This document shows positions 29,400-31,940 of a stretch of DNA of 31,940 bases, piece after piece. How positions within the stretch are numbered: the stretch's first letter is position 1; each line of letters opens with the position of its first letter. The notes under the pieces are model-generated. The model was not told the DNA's origin and made no database searches. It saw only the letters and a list, made by a program, of their open reading frames with translations. The stretch is from Anaeromyces robustus (Eukaryota; Neocallimastigomycota; Neocallimastigomycetes; Neocallimastigales; Neocallimastigaceae). Position numbers and translations under genes: made by a program. Location: contig MCFG01000553.1 in assembly GCA_002104895.1 (NCBI GenBank), forward strand, positions 1-31,940, read 5' to 3'.

Positions 29400-29510
29400 T
29401 TAATACATAAAAATGTATTTATTTTTCAAAATTTCTCCCATTTAATGAATGTAATACTAATATTGATCCTAGAATAAGTATCTATATATCGAAATAAATA
29501 TCATGCCAAA
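28451..29510. other. AT-rich stretch with simple repeats and one short unexplained ORF
   Basis: It contains a (TAA)n tract at 28708-28740 running into A37 (to 28777), and a further A run at about 29366-29396. No gene family was recognised. The piece at about 28930-29110 is of clearly higher complexity than the rest. The last bases, CCAAA (29506-29510), would be the TSD copy of element H. Confidence 0.55.
28932..29072 (-). CDS. Short hypothetical ORF, possible fragment of a host gene
   Basis: A 46-codon ORF (start MIKEINRDKSLGESLLMDIM) in the only normal-complexity island of this stretch. The frame is open about 12 codons further upstream. It resembles ordinary helical protein rather than translated AT repeat, but no domain is recognised. 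It could be an exon fragment, part of an old element, or chance. Confidence 0.2.
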   Translation of the reverse strand: MIKEINRDKSLGESLLMDIMYLKNLKMWIRDIEMNYFLIIPKGQVI

Positions 29511-29983
29511 TGTAAAGAACAGAAGTCCAACAATAATAATTCTTAATAAACTTAAAAACACCTCAATATTAGAAAATAAACAAGAATTATTGGACACAAA
29601 CAAACAACAGGTTAGTATCAAATAATTTTATTTATTTTATTATTTCTTTGTTAATAAAAACTCGAATTTTCAAATGAGAAAATTCTTGAATATTTATAAA
29701 CATTATTTCAAAATATTTTAATTACATTTTTCATGAGTTATTATATTCTAAATCTAATTGGTCTATTAACCTTTTTATAATAAAATAATATTATCATTTA
29801 ATACACTTTATAATATATTAATATATAATAAAATAATAATAAAAAAATAAAATAATAAAATAGTAAAAAATAAAAATATAAATTTTAACAAAAGGCATTC
29901 CTGTGTATTGAACCCAGGAATACTGAGCAGAGTTCTAGAGCTTAACGAGTAAGCCAACTCTATAATTTCTAGTATTCGTTACA
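29511..29983 (-). repeat. Element H 3' LTR (473 bp)
   Basis: Same length and ends as the A LTRs. At the one site where the A LTRs differ it has the 3' LTR allele. The tRNA-like boxes correspond to the complements of 29946-29956 and 29905-29914. Confidence 0.95.
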
Positions 29984-30014
29984 TGGTCCTCCTCTAGGAT
30001 TCGGATACCAGACG
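29984..30014 (-). promoter_or_regulatory. Polypurine tract block of element H
   Basis: Identical to the block of elements A and B. Confidence 0.85.
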
Positions 30015-30068
30015 AATCTAGATAAAATTTTATTAAAATAAATTTAAAACTATCTAATATAAAAATTT

Positions 30069-31149
30069 TTATTTTTTATTAAATTCCTTAAGAAGTTGAT
30101 CACAGTTCAGATTTTCGACAGGTTCCCAAGAAGCTTCAGATATAGGGTAGCCTTTCCATTTGATTAAATATTGAGTTTTTCCATAATACTTTCTCTTGTC
30201 GAGTATTTCTTCTACTTCATATTCTTGCTCGTCGTTAATTATTATGGGAGGTGGAGCAGGAGGGTTTCTATTAAATCTATCTTCGTAATATGGCTCTAAG
30301 CTAGAAACATGAACTACTGGATGTATCTTGATTGTTTTTGGTAATTCTAATTTATAAGAAACTTCAGAAATTTTTTCTAAAATTTTGTAGGGTCCTAATT
30401 TTCTGGGTTTAAATTTTTTATTGCCTTTGTGGATTATTAGTGAGCTGTCCAACCATACTTTATCACCAGTTTTAAATTCAGGAGGTTTGGATCTACGTTT
30501 ATCTGCTTGTAGTTTCTGTGTTTCTATAGCCTTTTTCAGGTTTTCTTTTAGTTTCTTGTTTAGGTCTACGAAGTCTTTTGTCATTTCTTCGGTTCTGGGA
30601 ATACAAGTTTGATCTGGAATTACTGGAGAGTGTCTTGGGTGATATCCATAATTGAGATAAAATGGTGAGAAGCCAGTTGAGTCTTGTAAAGAATTGTTGT
30701 AACTAAATTCAGCGAGGCAAAGAAATTGATTCCAATTTGTTCCTTTATAGTTGGTGAAGCATCTTAGATATTGTTCTATAACGGAGTTCACCCTCTCCGT
30801 TTGCCCATTTGATTGGTGATGATAAGGTGAAGAGAATTTTAAGTCAATATTGAAAGATTTACAGAGAGATTTCCAGAATTTAGAGGTGAACTGAGTACCT
30901 CTATCAGAGATGATTTCAGAAGGAAAGCCGTGAAGTTTGAAAATATTGTTAAGGAAAACAGAAGCAGTTTCAGAAGCAGAAGGAATATTATTAAAGGGAA
31001 AGAGGTGAATCATTTTGGTAAGACGATCAACGACAACAAGAATACAATTATAACCTTCAGAATTAGGTAAGTCGGTGATAAAATCCATAGAGATGGAAGA
31101 CCAGGGACGATCACTAATTTCTAAAGGATGCAGGAAACCATAAGGTTTA
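30069..31149 (-). pseudogene. Element H integrase core, GPY module and chromodomain (truncated at its 5' side)
   Basis: The 339 residues from MDFITDLP to the stop are identical to the C-terminus of element A. They include SDRGTQF and TERVN of the integrase triad, GPYKIL, and the chromodomain YLIKWKGY ... SWEPVENL. The frame is open upstream of that Met to 31149, where element I interrupts it; the Met at 31088 is not a real start. The GC-rich CAAACGGAGAGGGTGAA site is at the complement of 30787-30803. Confidence 0.93.
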
Positions 31150-31657
31150 TGTTAAGGATTTGAATGGATTATAGATATAAGCCACATTATATCTATTAAA
31201 TATTTATTATTCAGCATGTTTATGCGCCCCAAATCCTTATACAATTTAATTATTATTAATTTTATTAATAATACAGTTGAATATAAATTATACTTTTATT
31301 TTATTAACAAATTATATTCTTATCTTATATTATTTTAATATATATTACTATAATTAATATAAATATTAATTTACTTATATTATTGTATTGTTCAATGAAA
31401 TGTATAAAAGATTGATGAAATATGTATTCTTACATTCTTTGTAAGATTATTAACCTAATAATAATCTAATAAAATATAATTATAAAATAATTAAACAAAT
31501 TTAAATAAAGAAACTATATTTATAATAAAACTTATAATAAAATTAATATTAGTGAACACCCTACGTATTAGATTATTGAGCATTTCGACCAAGTTAAACT
31601 TTAAACCAAACTAAAACTTTACAATAATCTTACCTGCTGTTTTGTAACTTCCTTGGA
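31150..31657 (+). repeat. Element I 5' LTR and leader (LTR end uncertain)
   Basis: It starts TGTTAAGGATTTG exactly where homology to element A breaks. It is AT-rich, with a TATA-like GTATAAAAG near 31402 and no tRNA-like boxes. A probable CA end lies somewhere between about 31450 and 31625, but the second LTR is outside the window. Confidence 0.6.
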
Positions 31658-31940
31658 ATGCCAAAGTTCTCCTTAAGAAAAAACACGGGTTATTCTGCTA
31701 AATCGGACGAAGAAATGGAGATGAATCAAGAAGATTCAGTTCAACAATTAAGAATAGAAGCCTCACAAGCCTGCAATTCCTTAGCTGAAGGGCTTGAACA
31801 ATTAAGTAATGAGACTTCCCAAGCTTGCTCAAATATTATGTCTGGAGTAAATCAAGGCTTCGTCTCAAAGGATGATTTGCAATGTTACCATCAAGAGGTA
31901 ATGAAACAATTTCAATCCTACGAGCGTGCTAATAATGAGA
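31658..31940 (+). CDS. Element I gag-like ORF, N-terminal part (runs off right edge)
   Basis: ATG at 31658 (MPKFSLRKNTGYSAKSDEEM) opens a frame of 94 codons with no stop to the window end. It is rich in Gln, Glu, Ser and Asn (DSVQQLRIEASQACNSLAEG) and looks helical or coiled-coil. Codon use is less AT-extreme than the flanking DNA. Its position after an LTR and leader suggests Gag of an LTR retrotransposon. No domain is recognised, so copia or gypsy cannot be decided. Confidence 0.6.
   Translation, partial: MPKFSLRKNTGYSAKSDEEMEMNQEDSVQQLRIEASQACNSLAEGLEQLSNETSQACSNIMSGVNQGFVSKDDLQCYHQEVMKQFQSYERANNE

Larger units (their letters stand above)
29511..31149 (-). mobile_element. Element H: second copy of element A, 3' part, cut by element I
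   Basis: It comprises a 473-bp LTR (29511-29983), polypurine block (29984-30014) and pol 3' end, all matching element A. Homology to A stops at 31149-31151, where a new TG-starting LTR begins. The remainder of H is expected beyond the window. Confidence 0.94.

Overview
This window is an AT-rich, homopolymer-rich stretch of eukaryotic nuclear DNA made almost entirely of LTR retrotransposons; no intact host gene is visible. The single-ORF chromodomain Ty3/gypsy element of the Tf1/sushi type, the long A/T runs and the very low GC suggest a fungus, perhaps an early-diverging or very AT-rich lineage. That placement is an inference; nothing here fixes the species.

The elements are nested, and almost every level can be dated by perfect 5-bp target-site duplications (TSDs). 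A Ty1/copia element (G, + strand, 25565-28116 and beyond) is the oldest layer. A Ty3/gypsy element (C, - strand) appears to have inserted into the copia pol. Its 5' LTR ends at 25564, its gag is at 19618-18059, its RT at 15460-14506 and its RNase H/integrase at 1922-1, running off the left edge. C was then hit by five later insertions: a gag-protease-only element (B, 1923-14505, TSD GTATC); a short non-coding TRIM-like element (E, 15461-17306, TSD CTATC); a solo LTR (D1, 17344-18058, TSD ATTAA); a solo LTR (F, 20097-20668, TSD TATAT); and a tandem E array with four LTRs and three internal regions (20706-25054, single TSD AATTT). B was in turn hit by a complete, apparently intact chromodomain element (A, 5843-13222, TSD CTCTG). 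Solo LTR D2 (25783-26494, TSD ATAAT) sits directly in the copia pol. At the right, a second copy of A (H, 29511-31149, - strand) is cut by a further LTR element (I, from 31150) whose gag-like ORF runs off the window.

Three shared features link A, B, E, D and F. (1) Five LTR families carry a tRNA-like Pol III promoter, box A and box B at about 42-44 nt start-to-start, near the start of U3. (2) In A, B and E, the 10 nt directly after the 5' LTR are an exact reverse complement of a site inside the same LTR, and the sites co-vary between families. This is the signature of Tf1-type self-priming. (3) A, B and E share a 31-nt block containing the polypurine tract next to the 3' LTR. The coding-poor elements B and E could therefore be mobilised in trans by A-like elements.
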